Assembly: GCA_037178855.1 (NCBI GenBank)
Contig: JASJZC010000005.1
Coordinates: 10,168,001-10,232,000, forward strand
Direction of reading: 5' to 3'
Source of the DNA: Oscheius sp. JU75
Lineage: Eukaryota; Nematoda; Chromadorea; Rhabditida; Rhabditidae
DNA length: 64,000 bases
In this document: positions 22,201 to 33,998 of the stretch, one piece after another
Position numbering within the stretch: position 1 is the first letter of the stretch
How the letters are laid out: the number at the start of each line of letters is the position of its first letter
Notes under the pieces: generated by a model
Database searches by the model: none
Told to the model about the DNA's origin: nothing
Seen by the model: only the letters and a program-made list of their open reading frames with translations
Made by a program: the position numbers and the translations under genes

Positions 22201-24359
22201 TTACCCATGCAAAAAGCCAATGTACCACTTCAAGCTCTTTCTCGAGTCTCGTCTTTCCTCGCAGAACTCCCATTGTTGCTGGAGTTGACCAAAATATAGT
22301 TGGCCAGGATTGGAATCAGGCTCGGGGGATAGAACATTTTTGAAGAACATTGACTTAAAGAGAGCAGTCAGGTAGTCGTTTCTGAAGAGAGATCCGATGA
22401 GGATGGTTGGACCATTTCTAAAAGGATATGAGTCATGGTCATATTGAGACCTACGCCGCTATCAGCGTATTGTAGATACAGTCGAAGAGCTGTCTCGTCT
22501 CGATATCAATACTTTCCATGTTGGCAGGGAGAAAGCAACTAAAGGTGACAATTGTGATCAGGGTAAGCGTGACAGCTCCGTTCTTGACTATCTGAAACAC
22601 AAAGAAATGTGGAAACTGAGTGGAGTCCAAAAGGATGAGACCGTCACGAAAACCAGAAATACTGTCACCCCCCGTTCTGGTTGAGACACGCCATAACCCA
22701 TACCGTTTCGGCAGACAGTCAATTCACAACTGTGCTGTCTAACAAATACCCGCCGAAGGAGTCCCGGAAGCAGCTCACACCTACTTCTCCGACAGTCGAA
22801 CTATGCTGACATACAGACAAGTTCTTCCCCCATCCCCTCTTGGAAACCAAACAAAAACTCTTTTGCACCGCCTCCTCGCCCGTTTTGTCTAAAAAAAAAA
22901 CGTAGTTTCTAGTCCGGACGTTTTCTTCAGCTGGCAAAAGACACTCATATACCATTTTGATAGCCAGAAACATTCTCACTCGTATGCTCTCTGCTTTTAA
23001 TACGCGCCCACACTGTCTCAGAATCCGGATAAAATCTGTTCATACCTTTACCCAAGTTTGCATGCTGATACCCAAAAACGTCAAACCTACTCTGGCACAC
23101 CTCAAGTTCTCCTCCAGCTGGAACCTCAAACTCAGTGTATAGCTATGTTTAGCCCCAGTTTTCTGGTCATTCAGCGTCTGCAATATATACAAGGTTCGTC
23201 GATAGGTGTAGATGAAAATCTGGACAATGTTTTTCAATTTACGCAAGCATAAAATATTTACGAGCAAGCCGAAGATAGTTGCCGATATGGCTCCAATAGC
23301 GACCAACCACCAGCGGAAAATGAAGTCATGGGTGAAGACAATAATTCCTGCGGCTCCAGTAAAAGAGCCTAGGAGAAGGAGACTGACGGGTATCCATAGA
23401 CGGGTCTTCTGCTCATAGTCGTAAATGTACCATATTGCTAGGAGGCGTTCAATGGAGAGATGCAGAAGACTGAAAGTTAATAGTTCAATGGGTTTAAGTG
23501 TAGTGCAATTTGTGTTGTTATCAGAATGCATTTAAATTGCAAAACAAATTAGACAAGTACGCTGTTTGTCATGTTTTTGCTTTGGTCTTTTGAGCAGAAC
23601 TGAAGTAAACAACTTCATAGTTATACATATCTCATCTGCTGCCCGGGAACTAACAGAGTTTGACAGTTGTGGCTAAGATGGAACAAGTTAGACAGCTTTT
23701 CAAAGCAGGCTTCTTCTTCTTTCTTGTCCCTATTCGACTAACTAACGCAGAAACCGTCAGTCTTTAGATAGTTACGTTCTGTTCGAAACTACAGATTTTT
23801 GAAAATACAAAAATCCAAGATGCGTGCCCACTCTGCTCACACTTCTAGTAATTTCATGTGTTTGAAAATTGAACAACATACTACTAGGGTCCAAGAAGTT
23901 TTGGTTTCCTGTCGGCTATGACCCCAGGGGAGTGTAAATATCTACTGGCAGCTCTGAAGATTGGTCAGTTTGTCAAGACACTCCCCAGAAGTCAATCATA
24001 CCTGGTAACAATGATTCCACTGTCAAAGCCCCTCCAGTAATGACAGATCATGATCACCATATTCTCTTCCGGATACTCCCCATTCGGAATGTACCCACTT
24101 TGATAACCCAGTATGACCAGTCTAGCTGTTAAACTAGGGAAGTAGGTCAAGAGAGCACCGCATCCCATTATCTGAACTTTCGTATTGCTGTTGAAACGTT
24201 TCAAATAACCTTCAGATTAATGTGGGTCCTGACTTTAAGCCCAAAAACTAGGCAAAGACCAAAAATGACGAAGTTGATCAATAGTAAAACAGCTTCTAGA
24301 TAAAACCATGGCATTAGACTAGTCCGATTAACTGGGACGAAATAGAATAGGCGTAGCAT
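22201..24359 (-). CDS. seven-transmembrane chemoreceptor, Sra/Srab/Sre-like
   Basis: Exons: 24210-24359, 24002-24171, 23046-23469 (or ending 23091), 22953-23012, 22455-22591 and 22201-22417. All join in phase, giving 385 residues, or 370 with the shorter third exon. Hydrophobic helices are spread through the protein. The ERLLAIWYIYDYE block after TM3 and RFQLEENLRCAR before TM5 resemble the conserved ER...YE and RxQxxEN motifs of nematode Sra/Srab/Sre receptors. These proteins sit in the membrane of sensory neurons and detect chemicals; that role is inferred from the family. The C-terminal tail is hydrophilic. The stop at 22201 lies 12 bp from the stop of the convergent bZIP gene. Confidence 0.75.
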
Positions 24360-24853
24360 AGACACTTGAGTAAGCTGTTTAAATGAACCAGAACAAGCCG
24401 CAGCAGTTTTTCCTTCTCACAGGAGGCGAGAAAATTGGATTTGGAGGGTAACAGGTGGCCTTCAGAGTTCAGGTAGAGACATCGGAAATAAGGAGATAGG
24501 AAAACAGGAATAGACAGGAAGGCTTCCTGTTTTTGTAGGACTTAGTGAACACCGATCGTGAACGAGCACAGTTTATGTGGTCTTTCGCAGCCGATCAAAG
24601 AATCTCTGTCTTTCTGTCGAGCAGCTACGACCATGTTTTTTTACGACCATTGATCTTGAAACAACGGCCGAAAGTATTTTTCTCATGTACATTGGCAATC
24701 CTCGTCAAATCATAGAAAGGTTGGCCGGCAGAAAACGACTTATTATATTTGATACAACCTCACTTCGCACCACGTAATGATTCCTATTTCGGTTTTCTGC
24801 CATTTCTTCCGTCTGTCTATCCGATGCTTGCTCCTTATTCAGCTGGTGCTAGC

Positions 24854-25064
24854 ATGCCTGAGGACTTTGAGGATCCGGACATGGAGGATCCAACCCTTCC
24901 TGAATGCAGTCTCTATAGTTTTGGACAGTATGTGGATAAATTGATGGAAAGTTACATAAAGAAGGTAGCCTCAAATGATAAGGGTATAAGCTAATCTTGA
25001 CCCTCTGTGTTAACAGCTTTGATCTAACATTTAACAGATTCGAGCCACAAAATCAACGTGCTGA
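24854..25064 (+). CDS. candidate small acidic protein, 45 aa, 2 exons
   Basis: A ccttattcag acceptor is followed by ATG at 24854. Exon 1 (24854-24964) reads MPEDFEDPDMEDPTLPE and then SLYSFGQYVDKLMESYIKK before a gtagcc donor. Exon 2 (25038-25064) adds IRATKSTC and a stop in phase. The composition is coherent (acidic start, amphipathic helix, basic tail), but no family is recognised. An upstream coding exon is possible because the frame is open through the acceptor. Confidence 0.35.
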
Positions 25065-25259
25065 AAGTTTGCAACTTGTTTTTTTTGCGCTCTAGTGGGG
25101 CTCAGGAGCTCTTGATATGTTAGCCAATCCAATTGTAAGCCCAGCTGCTCAGACCAATCACCTCTTCATAATCTTCTATACCTTGTACAAAGGAAATTTT
25201 TTTTGGAACTGTTGGACCAAAAACCCCCTATCTTTCGAACCCAAAAGATGACAATCTTG

Positions 25260-26955
25260 TTAGCGGGACACCTTTGTTCCGAGTTCCTGTCGATCAGTAT
25301 CTCCACAAAGTTTTGTTTGCAGTCCCAAGCTGAACAGAACTATGAGCATCAACCAGTTGGTTACACTCCTGGTGAAGCGACACAGTGCTCGTTCTGTAAC
25401 TTCTTGACTGTCCTGACTTGTCTTGTCAACTCTAAAGGATAACATTTGACAGAAAAGGCTACAAACATTGTAAAAATTATCCCAGATTAAATTTGACATG
25501 TGTAGACAGACATCTCTTGCAAATTGGATAGGTAGGATGTTTGACTGCAAGAAACTCTTTGTGGTCCCCAAGAGAAGCGAAATCATTGCAACTATGGTGC
25601 TCTTATCACCTACTGGAGCAATAATCTTTTGTATACCAGGACAGATGAGGTTGATATGCACTTCCGACAGTTTTTGGCGCTTCCTTGGCGGTTCATCATT
25701 GTCTCCGTTGTTTTCTTTGAATGATACAAGTTCTGCTTCAGTAGTATGAGATTCCTCCTCGAAGCTTTTAAAGTCATTTGACTCTTTGAGGACCGTGATT
25801 CTTGGTCCGGTTCGCACTCTGTAAAAAGCATACTTTTTTATTCTAGAGATCTTAACAGTCCCGTCGTCTGCGCTTTTCCGACATTTCTATCATTCTGACC
25901 CACGAAATGACCCCTCTGATCTGAACACTTGCCTTTGTTTGTAATTTTACGGAATCTTACACCAAATTGCCGTCTTCTGACACACGAGGCAGAATTGTTT
26001 TATCCTATCCGTCACATTTTTCTCGTTCTCTTAAAAACAGCGACGAATCAAAACTTTCATCTTGTTCTCATACTCCTCTTTCGAGACTCCAATATCGTTG
26101 GTTTGTCCCTTATGACGTCGTCGGACATCATTTCAAAGAAAACATTGCATCAACTATGGTGCGTTTTTAGTATTTCACTACTGAAACACGTACAAAGCAT
26201 CGTTTCCATTAAATTGCCAGCTCTTCGGCATATTCACTTGCCTCCAACATGGCTTCTCCCCTTTGTGAGATAGTCATTGAAACAGGAGTTTCCAGAAGTG
26301 GTCTTTTACCGCATGTAAATCGACCTTAAATTAAAGCTTTAAGACTAGCTCGAGAAGAACTCACCCTTCAATGACGGTACCGTGTTCAAGTCGAACTGAC
26401 ACAAATTGCAAACTTTTACGCAATCCCTTTTTCTAACCATATAGATCTTGCCTGAAGCATTGCGTATTTCATGGGATTCGTGGAAGTCGACTTCTTCTTG
26501 GTTGGGCTGTTCCTCTGGTGGAAGTGAACTGTAATTGAAAACACTTGACAGAGCGGAAGTAATAGGGAGAGACAGAGACAAGAGGAGAGAGACAGAGAGA
26601 CACATAAGACAGAAGACATAGAGACATAATTACTTTTTTCTCCACGTTAAATGTCTACAGATCTTGCAGTAGCTCGAATCTTTCACACCATGTACAGCCT
26701 GACAGTCTGTTTCCCTTGTACCATCTTTTTGTACTCCATTTAATATGTGTCCACCTTGGAAATTGGTGTCTGAGGGTACTGATCCTTGAACATTCAGTTG
26801 ATTTACTTACCGACTCCTTCGGTTTCTTCAAATATTCACCTAAACAGTCCCAGAGATGTGTCCTAAAGTCACCGATGGAGCAAAAGTAACAAGTCTTCTT
26901 CACGTTTTGTATGTGAGCCTTTTTCTTCTCCACTGAAACGGCAGGCATTAAAAAA
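25260..26955 (-). CDS. putative nuclear protein with Cys-pair motifs, multi-exon, model incomplete
   Basis: Several minus-strand blocks look like exons. One near 26930 starts at a ccgtttcag acceptor and contains CYFCSIGDFRTHLWDC, ending at a GTAAGT donor near 26810. One near 26790-26640 contains YCKICRHLTWR. One near 26530-26350 contains CNLCQFDLNT and ends at GTGAGT. A short one near 26305-26265 reads VKDHFWKLLFQ then a stop. Downstream, 25817-25630 encodes an acidic stretch with PPRKRQKL, a nuclear-localisation-like motif. The Cys pairs and CKIC/W-R pattern recall the exons at 1.2-2.3 kb. There may be one gene or two; phases between blocks were not all resolved. Confidence 0.35.
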
Positions 26956-27691
26956 AAGTAGGTACTACTCATATTTCGCAGATTGTGCAGAAGACCGCTA
27001 TTTTGAAAAAAGGGACGTAGTGACTAAGTTTTGGTCTAACTCACTTATAGTTTCGCTTTTGGAGACCTGCTTTCGTTATCCTGCAGTATTATCCTCTGCG
27101 CATGTGTCAGTAGCACCTTTAGCTTCGTGACTGTTTGGGTCTTCAGATACCAAATGCAAGATGCTGGTAAGCGACAGGATATACGGACTTCCAACTTTTC
27201 CTTTCAAACTCTTCAAAAACCCCTAGTATTAAGACTACGCACGGGTCCTAATCTCCCGCCGAATTAGTGGTTATTGAACTTGTCAAATTTTGACGGGGAG
27301 CATAGACTTACGTTATAAGATGCATGCGTAAACAATGGTTCCCTAGGGCACATAAATCTATTTTTAGTTATTTTTGTTCTGAGGATTATGATGTTCCTGG
27401 GTTAGTTCGATGGTTCTTTAGATAGAGGTTCTCTGTCTCTCCCTCTCTCTCTCTCTCTTTCTGCTGCTGCGTCTCACTCATATATAATTACGATAAAGCA
27501 GGAAAATGACCCCAATTTTGCAAGTACTGAATCGTGCAATATGCAAGCTTATTAGTCTGCACCAAGGACCACAAACAACTGTCACCTTCTTGCAGGTCCA
27601 GAAATAGAGCCAAATGCGTGAGAACCCTACCCCTAGTCTCTGCATCATCAGTACCTTTTCTTTCAGGGCCGATTACTCATTCATGATTGAA

Positions 27692-28338
27692 CTAATTCAA
27701 GAAGCCAGTCTCACGTTTAAGAAAAACAATGAAGAGGAAGAGATAGCATAGGGCTGAGATGACGTAGATGACGCCTGGATATGACAAAGAGGATGGGTCG
27801 TTGACCCATTCATAAGGAAGGGAACGGGCGCCTTGGAAGATTGTTGGACATTTTGCGGAGACGCAGAAGGAAGTTATAGAACACTGTTTTGAGCGCATTT
27901 TAGTTTGCGGAGGCAGTATTTAACATACTTAAGGCTATTGTGAACGATCGTTGATCTCTGGAGGGTTGCGAACAAGAGAGACTATGCTTTACTCAGTGAG
28001 CTTCATTAGAAACCGCTGGGGGGCTGACTATCGAAACTCTTGCCTACACAGTTTTCATACTGTAATCAGTGGTAAGGATTATACTTGGGGTTCGAGTCGA
28101 GTCTGAGCGAACTGGACTCGATTCGGAATCGATTCGAGGTGAGTTTAACAAGTATAATAAGGATGAATAATTTGTTTCTATCTGTGAAAAGAACTACGGT
28201 ACAGTAACCGGCTGATAGGAAATGTAAACAGCTTCCCTTATCATATAGTCCATTGAGCGTCCAGACTACAATGTGACCAAATGTGAGCAAAACACCCAAA
28301 GTGTTCCCCCAACTTTTAGGATCTCTAGACATTTTCAA
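27692..28338 (-). CDS. possible small multi-pass membrane protein fragments
   Basis: Two minus-strand frames, 28331 down to about 28150 (MSRDPKSWGNTLGVLLTFG, two hydrophobic helices) and 27898-27692 (helix IYVISALCYLFLFIVFLK, then a stop), could be first and last exons of one small membrane protein. I could not fix the intron boundaries. No family is recognised. Confidence 0.25.
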
Positions 28339-28501
28339 AAGCTCAAGTCTTTGAACCTTTGACTCTCTCTCTCACTTTTTCTTCAGCTTATTGAGAGTTC
28401 ACCTTCTCTCTATCTCTTCAAAATAAGCTGACCAATTTGTTGAATGTGTGTGTGGCCAAAATTGGCATTCAGACCTGGCACCGGATTCTATTGTTGAGTG
28501 T

Positions 28502-28918
28502 TTACTCCCAGTCACCATTCAAGAGTTCATCAAAAGTTGGAGATCGGCTCCTGAAAACATGAAGAACTGCTACCGGTTCAAGAAGATAACCAATGATTTG
28601 CTCATATATCCATGATCGGTTTTGTTTCTGATTACGCATATCGCTTCTAACCAGACCAGAGAGCCAGTGAATGAACGAGACAGACTGATTGGAGAATAAA
28701 GGCGTTCTCGATAAATCATCGTTGGGCCGAGAAAACAACAAAAATGGAACCAAGCCGATGGACCAAAATAGCGACCGAACAGATCCTGTTTGACAGCCGA
28801 AGACAGGGAGGTGGACAACGTCTACGATGGATCGATGAAGTGCAGCAGACATTAAGACACTCATGGTAAAGAAAAGGATGGTACACCAAAAGATTTGCAC
28901 CCGTTCCAAACGTGACAA
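28502..28918 (-). CDS. possible membrane protein exon, 138 codons open
   Basis: This is one open frame with hydrophobic segments near the start (FWCTILFFTMSVLMSAA) and middle (FWSIGLVPFLLF), followed by a polar stretch ending NGDWE. No start context, splice sites or family are clear. It may belong with the neighbouring membrane-protein frames or be chance. Confidence 0.25.
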   Translation of the reverse strand: MSRLERVQIFWCTILFFTMSVLMSAALHRSIVDVVHLPVFGCQTGSVRSLFWSIGLVPFLLFSRPNDDLSRTPLFSNQSVSFIHWLSGLVRSDMRNQKQNRSWIYEQIIGYLLEPVAVLHVFRSRSPTFDELLNGDWE

Positions 28919-29395
28919 TGCAATAAATAGAGGAATAAATAGAACGTTTACCAGTTTTTTGTCCTACGAACGGAAACTGTGATAACAACAGCTCTTCTAA
29001 CTGACTAGACTGATATCCTAACTAGTTCCTGTTATTGTTGTGACGCTCTATCTCGTGCTATTATCCCGGAAAAGTCTGGCACTTGTTAGAATCTGTCGGC
29101 CGAGAGTATTTTTAAAATGATCACATTGAGCAGCCTCTTCTTCCAGGTGTTGGATCAGAGAAGAGAGCTGAAATTCAGAAAAAAATACAGAAGAATTTGC
29201 TGAATATGATATTTACGGGGCGCGAACGCGTGCATGAGCACCAGGGAGATCGACACACGGCTCGTCTTGAAAAATAAACCAATCGCTTACGCTCCTAGTG
29301 GAGCGCCTCATTCTCAGTACTCATCTTGTGACTTGGACTGTCCTGACTTGTCTTGTCAATGTTTGCTGGCAAGTCATAGCATGACAAGAGTTTAG

Positions 29396-29761
29396 TTGAA
29401 AAACTTGGCTTTTGTCCCAATGAAACCACTGGAAGGAAGCCTTTGTCATTACGGGCGGGGAACTGTCCGTTTAAGAGAATATGTAACTTCTGCATTTTCG
29501 AAGCATAGCATAGCGTCAGAAACGGTTAAGCTTACGCCGACTGCCCTGTTGCTGCTCATTCTTGAAGTGTGTAAGGAAGAGGTGAACGTGCTGTCTGATA
29601 AGGATAAGGTTTACTTCATAGGAGCCATATATAGTTTGAGATCTTACAAGAACATTACCGCCCATTTGGCAGCGCCGCTTGACATTGTCGGTGTACGGTT
29701 TAGCGACCCGGCCAACAAAGAAACAGTATTGTTCAGCACTAAAATTAGCAGAGCAGAGTGA
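29396..29761 (+). CDS. hypothetical open frame, 121 codons
   Basis: The frame has protein-like composition (TPTALLLLILEVCKEEV, then LSDKDKVYFIGAIYSL) and ends at 29761. It has no signal peptide and no recognisable domain. About 40 bp upstream is a ~23-nt sequence (gactgtcctgacttgtc...) also present near 25405. It could be a remnant of a repeat-borne gene. Confidence 0.25.
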   Translation: MKNLAFVPMKPLEGSLCHYGRGTVRLREYVTSAFSKHSIASETVKLTPTALLLLILEVCKEEVNVLSDKDKVYFIGAIYSLRSYKNITAHLAAPLDIVGVRFSDPANKETVLFSTKISRAE

Positions 29762-30061
29762 CACTTTTCCAAACTTAAATTCTTGAAAGTGCTCTGTTCG
29801 ACTCTTCGACCATATTCCGAAAAATGTTGTACAACACTTCTATGCTATACCGATTCCTAAAGAGTCAATGTTTAAGCTCATTCAGTTGAGATGTTTGACT
29901 CCTCCCAACTTGCAGTCTCGGGCAGATCTCACGTCCTCGCTGAGATGTCACCAACGTGGTTTTCGGCGCCAAGACATCTGTCCCTCAACTCATCAAATCC
30001 ACTCTTTTGTAGCCATAGAAATCCGCGTCTATTGGGGGCGGAGGTCGGCCCTCTAACCCTC

Positions 30062-30092
30062 CTCTATCTCTCTCTCTCTCTCTCTCTCTTCC
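30062..30092. repeat. TC microsatellite
   Basis: A (tc)n run sits about 70-100 bp upstream of the flp-9 start codon, in the putative promoter or leader. Confidence 0.8.
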
Positions 30093-30159
30093 CCCCAAAA
30101 GCCCCGCCTCTTTTCAGCTTCACATTCCTCGGGACTCTTTCCCTACCCTCTGCACTACA

Positions 30160-33100
30160 ATGAAGACCAGCCAAATCTGTCTACTTCTCTGCCTCGTTGT
30201 CTGCAGTTTTGCTCAGGTCAGTTCATCTTTTTACCATCCCAAAGCAGGTATTTTTCCAACGCTTCTCTTTGGGATAATAAGTACTCTCCCTCCGTATGCT
30301 TGGCTCTTTTCGGTAGTAAATTTCTCCCAAGAGGGCAACTTTGACTAAGTAGGGTATTCCATTACAAAGCTGCTAAAATCTATTAGATTTTCTCTCTGGG
30401 GAGGGAATCTGTATACGTAGAAGATTAGAAATCTAGATCCCATCTCGTATAAATAGTCTCTGAACAAACTGAGTGGAAGGAAGAGAGAGTGAGTCCATGA
30501 CTCTTCATGATGACTCCATGAGCATTCCCGAGAGAGAAAGGGACAAGATCTATAGAGGTACGGCTTGAGATTGCTGAGTATGGGGAAACAGAGAGACAAA
30601 GAAACATCGAAGCAGAGAGACAGAGAGACATGTAGATTTCTGAGCCAATATGGTTCCCATGCCCTATTCCCGACCAAACAAGTATTGCCATCCTGTCAAC
30701 ACGTCCTAGGATTGTCGCCTTCTTCTCCATGACATGACACATGACTCTGGCGATATCATCACTCAACCCTTTGACCTTGTTTTGTCTCCTCCTCCTCTAG
30801 TCGTCCAAGGATGTATCAGTTGTCTGTTTCTGACACGCAAGCCTCATTTCCTGGCTATGTTCAGAGCTACAAATCCCCGGAGGTGGAGGGGTGAGATCTT
30901 TTGAAAAATTAATCGAGGAAGCAGATTAGAAATTCGCTTTAATGGCTTCTTCCCTTTGATTCGAATGTGGGACTACGTCAGACTGAAGAGGAGATTGCAC
31001 TGACTGAGAAAATGGAAAGTTTGGTCAAGCGTTATCAGAAAGAAGGATCCAACCAAGCAAAGATCGCTTCAGCTGGTTGGAAGAATAGGGAGTGGGACAG
31101 AGATCATTGATAACTCTCTCTGCCTCTCTTTAATGGAATTGTACAGTACCTGTAGAATAACCAATAGTTAGTATAACTGAACAACCCTCTTATTCTTCAC
31201 AGGATAAAAGTTCCCCAGTTTGAAAGTGGAAGGTAGCGCGGGTACTCTTACACTGGCTTTGATACTATCGATGTCTACGGTGAAGAGTTAGTGCGGTATA
31301 TAGTGGTTTCAACTTTTGCAGTGACTCAAAGAACCGGTAAATTAGTTCTGATGAAAAAAGCATCTCTGATAGAAGTGTTTCTGCAGAAATGGATGAAAGA
31401 TAAGGCTCCTCATTTCCCGCAGTACAAAAGACACCGCAATGTTAGAAGTTGTATTTGGATTACCAACCTGTCGAACCAACTCTCTCCCCGACTAGTACAA
31501 GTCCACTCTCCTACTTTCTCCCCTGACTCCAACCACTTGTCCAGTCATCATTATATAGCCCCCTCTAGCTTCCTCTCGGGTTGTCATATTCCATGTGTGG
31601 GTTGTCAGGTGCTCCCTTCTAAAAGAACGGATTCTATTAGGTTAAGTAAGCCAAAATCTGGTGGAATCTAATTTGTAAAGAACTGTGAACATCCAAACTT
31701 CCCACTGCACTAAACAATGTGAACATAGGAAGTGGGGTCAATGACGCGTAACTTCTAAGAGTCTGGGGGTAGTGGAAGAGATGAAGAGCAGACTGGACCA
31801 GTTGTTTAACAGTCGGTCCTTTGAGAAATCATCACAGGACCCATAGCCACGTCTATACTGTCTTATGCGTTTGATTCTCAGGCAACAAACTTATTACAAC
31901 GAGCGATTCGGTAATGCAAAACCTAGGCAGCTTGGCTGACTATTCAACGTTTACATAGGGGTCTAACGAGTTCCACAGTGAGCAGTGTTTAAAGAGAGCA
32001 AATTACAAACTGAATAAACTATAACGTGTACTATGAAGAGTCCGTACCCGGAAAGACATAAAAGTCTCGACCAGGTGACTCTCGTTCTCGTTATCCCACT
32101 CCTTAGACTTTCTTCCCTTCTCAGTCCGCCTTTATGAGTTACCCGCTTCTTAGTTATTAGCAGTAAATTTAATGGAACCAATTTGAGCCCAAGGGCACAC
32201 TATGTACTTGCCAAGGGGCTAGACTCGGAAAATGACAGGTGATAGGGGGATGTTTAGCATTCCATATAAGGGTGAGCACAACAACGGATGCCGGGGCAGA
32301 GATGTTGCTTATTCACCGGCTTCTCGCCACGTTATTCACCACTTCAACATGTTGTAGTTCGTGGACGGGGCAAAGAACCAAAGAGGTATGTGCTGCCATC
32401 CTGTCAAGACTTCCTAAGAACGAGGTAACAGAAATCATTTAACATGTAATAGGGTCTCTCGGTTTTTGGAAGCAGAACTTTGCTTGCAATTAGAAACACC
32501 GGACATTTGGAAGGGTTATGGGCACCGGGTGCAAGGCATTTTTGAGCCTAGAAGACAGCTCTTTTTCAAGGTCTCGTTCCCTTTAGATCCTTTACAAAGT
32601 GTTATTCTTGACAGGCTTTTGCAATTTGAGTTCAAAATAGGCCTATTAGAAGTATCAAAGCATTGTGAAAGACGGAGAAGACACTGCGGAAAATTGTAAA
32701 CTTCGAAATGGGCACCTGAATCTATTTGCTGACATTGATAGTTCTAGGTTCCTATAGATCTCCATGAAGATTCCGACCAGAGCTCACACTGCAATATCGC
32801 TTCAGAAACACTTATCGAACGCCCCATGCATCTGGAAGAGAGATAGACTCTGTAATACCCTGTTCAGTTGAGACAGAGACAACAGAACTTTGTCTATCTA
32901 TCTCTCCCAATCTCCGTCATTGTTACGTCTCTTGGAACAAAGTGGATTTACTCTCTATCCTCGTGCTCTTTCCCGACTCATCAAACTCGTTGTGGCCTTA
33001 AATTTGTTTGTCTAACTGCTACTACAAGCGTGAAATTTGAGCCACCAAACTTTTTGTGCTAGACACACAAAAACACGATTCAGGTGTTAGATCAGAATTT

Positions 33101-33860
33101 ATTATTAGCTGCTGTTCAGAGAAGAGAGAGAAACCTGGTCAGATATACGACGGGGGCGTCTTCAGCCTTTGTTAGCAGTCGGACCGCGTTCAAATTCAAT
33201 TGACAGTCATGCGTGAATCAGGGGTGTAAGAGCGAGAAGAGATGGAGGGACTAGAGGATCAGAACTGTCTCTCTCTTTGTCTCTCTCTCTCGATCTCTCT
33301 CTATTTCTCTGACCTTTGACCTTTTAAGAAACACTGCCACCGATTTCCTTAACCCGTCCAATCCGTCCTCTTGAGACCAATAAAACACCTCCGCCTTCCC
33401 TCTTCGTGATAGGACCATTAGTCAAGGCATTAAAAATTCAAAAGGGTCCCGAGACCAACTTCTAACCTTTCGTGTTTTCAGTCTTTGAATTCGCAACTCA
33501 TCGAGTCAATCTGTGCCCTGCCAGAGAATGAGCAGCTCTGTGCCGAACTCGTGTCTGCCGCTGTCAAAGAAGTTCGAAGGGTCGCCGAAGCTGAAGACAC
33601 GGAGGTGAGGAAGAAAGAGAGGCAGAGATGCAGAGACATACAGAGAGACCAAGGATGAGCCAGTGGTTAGGAATCTCCTAATCTCCCACCCAGAGATTGG
33701 CAGAGACATGCGACGGTCTCTGATCCCAGATTGTTACTCTCCAATTTTTCAGCCTATGACGATGGACAAACGCAAGCCCTCCTTCGTCCGCTTTGGCAAG
33801 CGCAGTGACGGACAGATGGAGAAGAGGAAACCGAGTTTCGTCCGTTTCGGAAGGAAGTGA
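30160..33860 (+). CDS. flp-9: FMRFamide-like neuropeptide precursor, FLP-9 type, 95 aa, 3 exons
   Basis: Exons 30160-30216, 33482-33604 and 33753-33860 are all phase 0 and give 95 residues. Exon 1 is a signal peptide (MKTSQICLLLCLVVCSFAQ). Exon 2 is a spacer with a conserved-looking Cys pair (ICALPENEQLCAEL). Exon 3 encodes two identical copies of KPSFVRFG (residues 68-75 and 86-93), each preceded by KR and followed by KR or RK, so processing would yield KPSFVRFamide twice. That is the arrangement of C. elegans FLP-9. The peptide is secreted from neurons. Intron 1 is 3,265 nt, very long for this genome, and may contain another gene. Poly(A) signals AATAAA occur at 33976 and 33993. Exons 2-3 are certain; exon 1 is supported by phase and signal peptide. 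Confidence 0.85.
30811..31110 (+). CDS. candidate small protein nested in flp-9 intron 1, 66 aa
   Basis: A strong acceptor (tctcctcctcctctag) ends at 30800. ATG at 30811 opens MYQLSVSDTQASFPGYVQ and continues to KSPE. Using a donor at 30883 and the acceptor at 30981, exon 2 (30982-31110) reads TEEEIALTEKMESLVKRYQK and onward to a stop, in phase. The second exon is a convincing amphipathic helix. The donor (gtggag) is weaker than usual here; a better gtgagat donor 8 nt later breaks the phase. No family is recognised. Confidence 0.4.
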
Positions 33861-33998
33861 GCTCCGTGCACCCTGATCCCTGTCTCGGCCTCTCTGTCTC
33901 TCAAACCCAGTGTCCTCTGCCTTCTTCGAGCTTAACCCACAGCCCGTCCACCCCATGTTAAGATCTCCCTCTTCGAATAAACGTTACGTGTTAATAAA

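Noticed and set aside
30798-30890. Using the 30.8-kb exon as flp-9 exon 2
   Set aside because: In phase with the flp-9 signal exon it reads SSKDVSVVCF then a stop; the exon at 33482 fits phase 0 and the FLP-9 layout.
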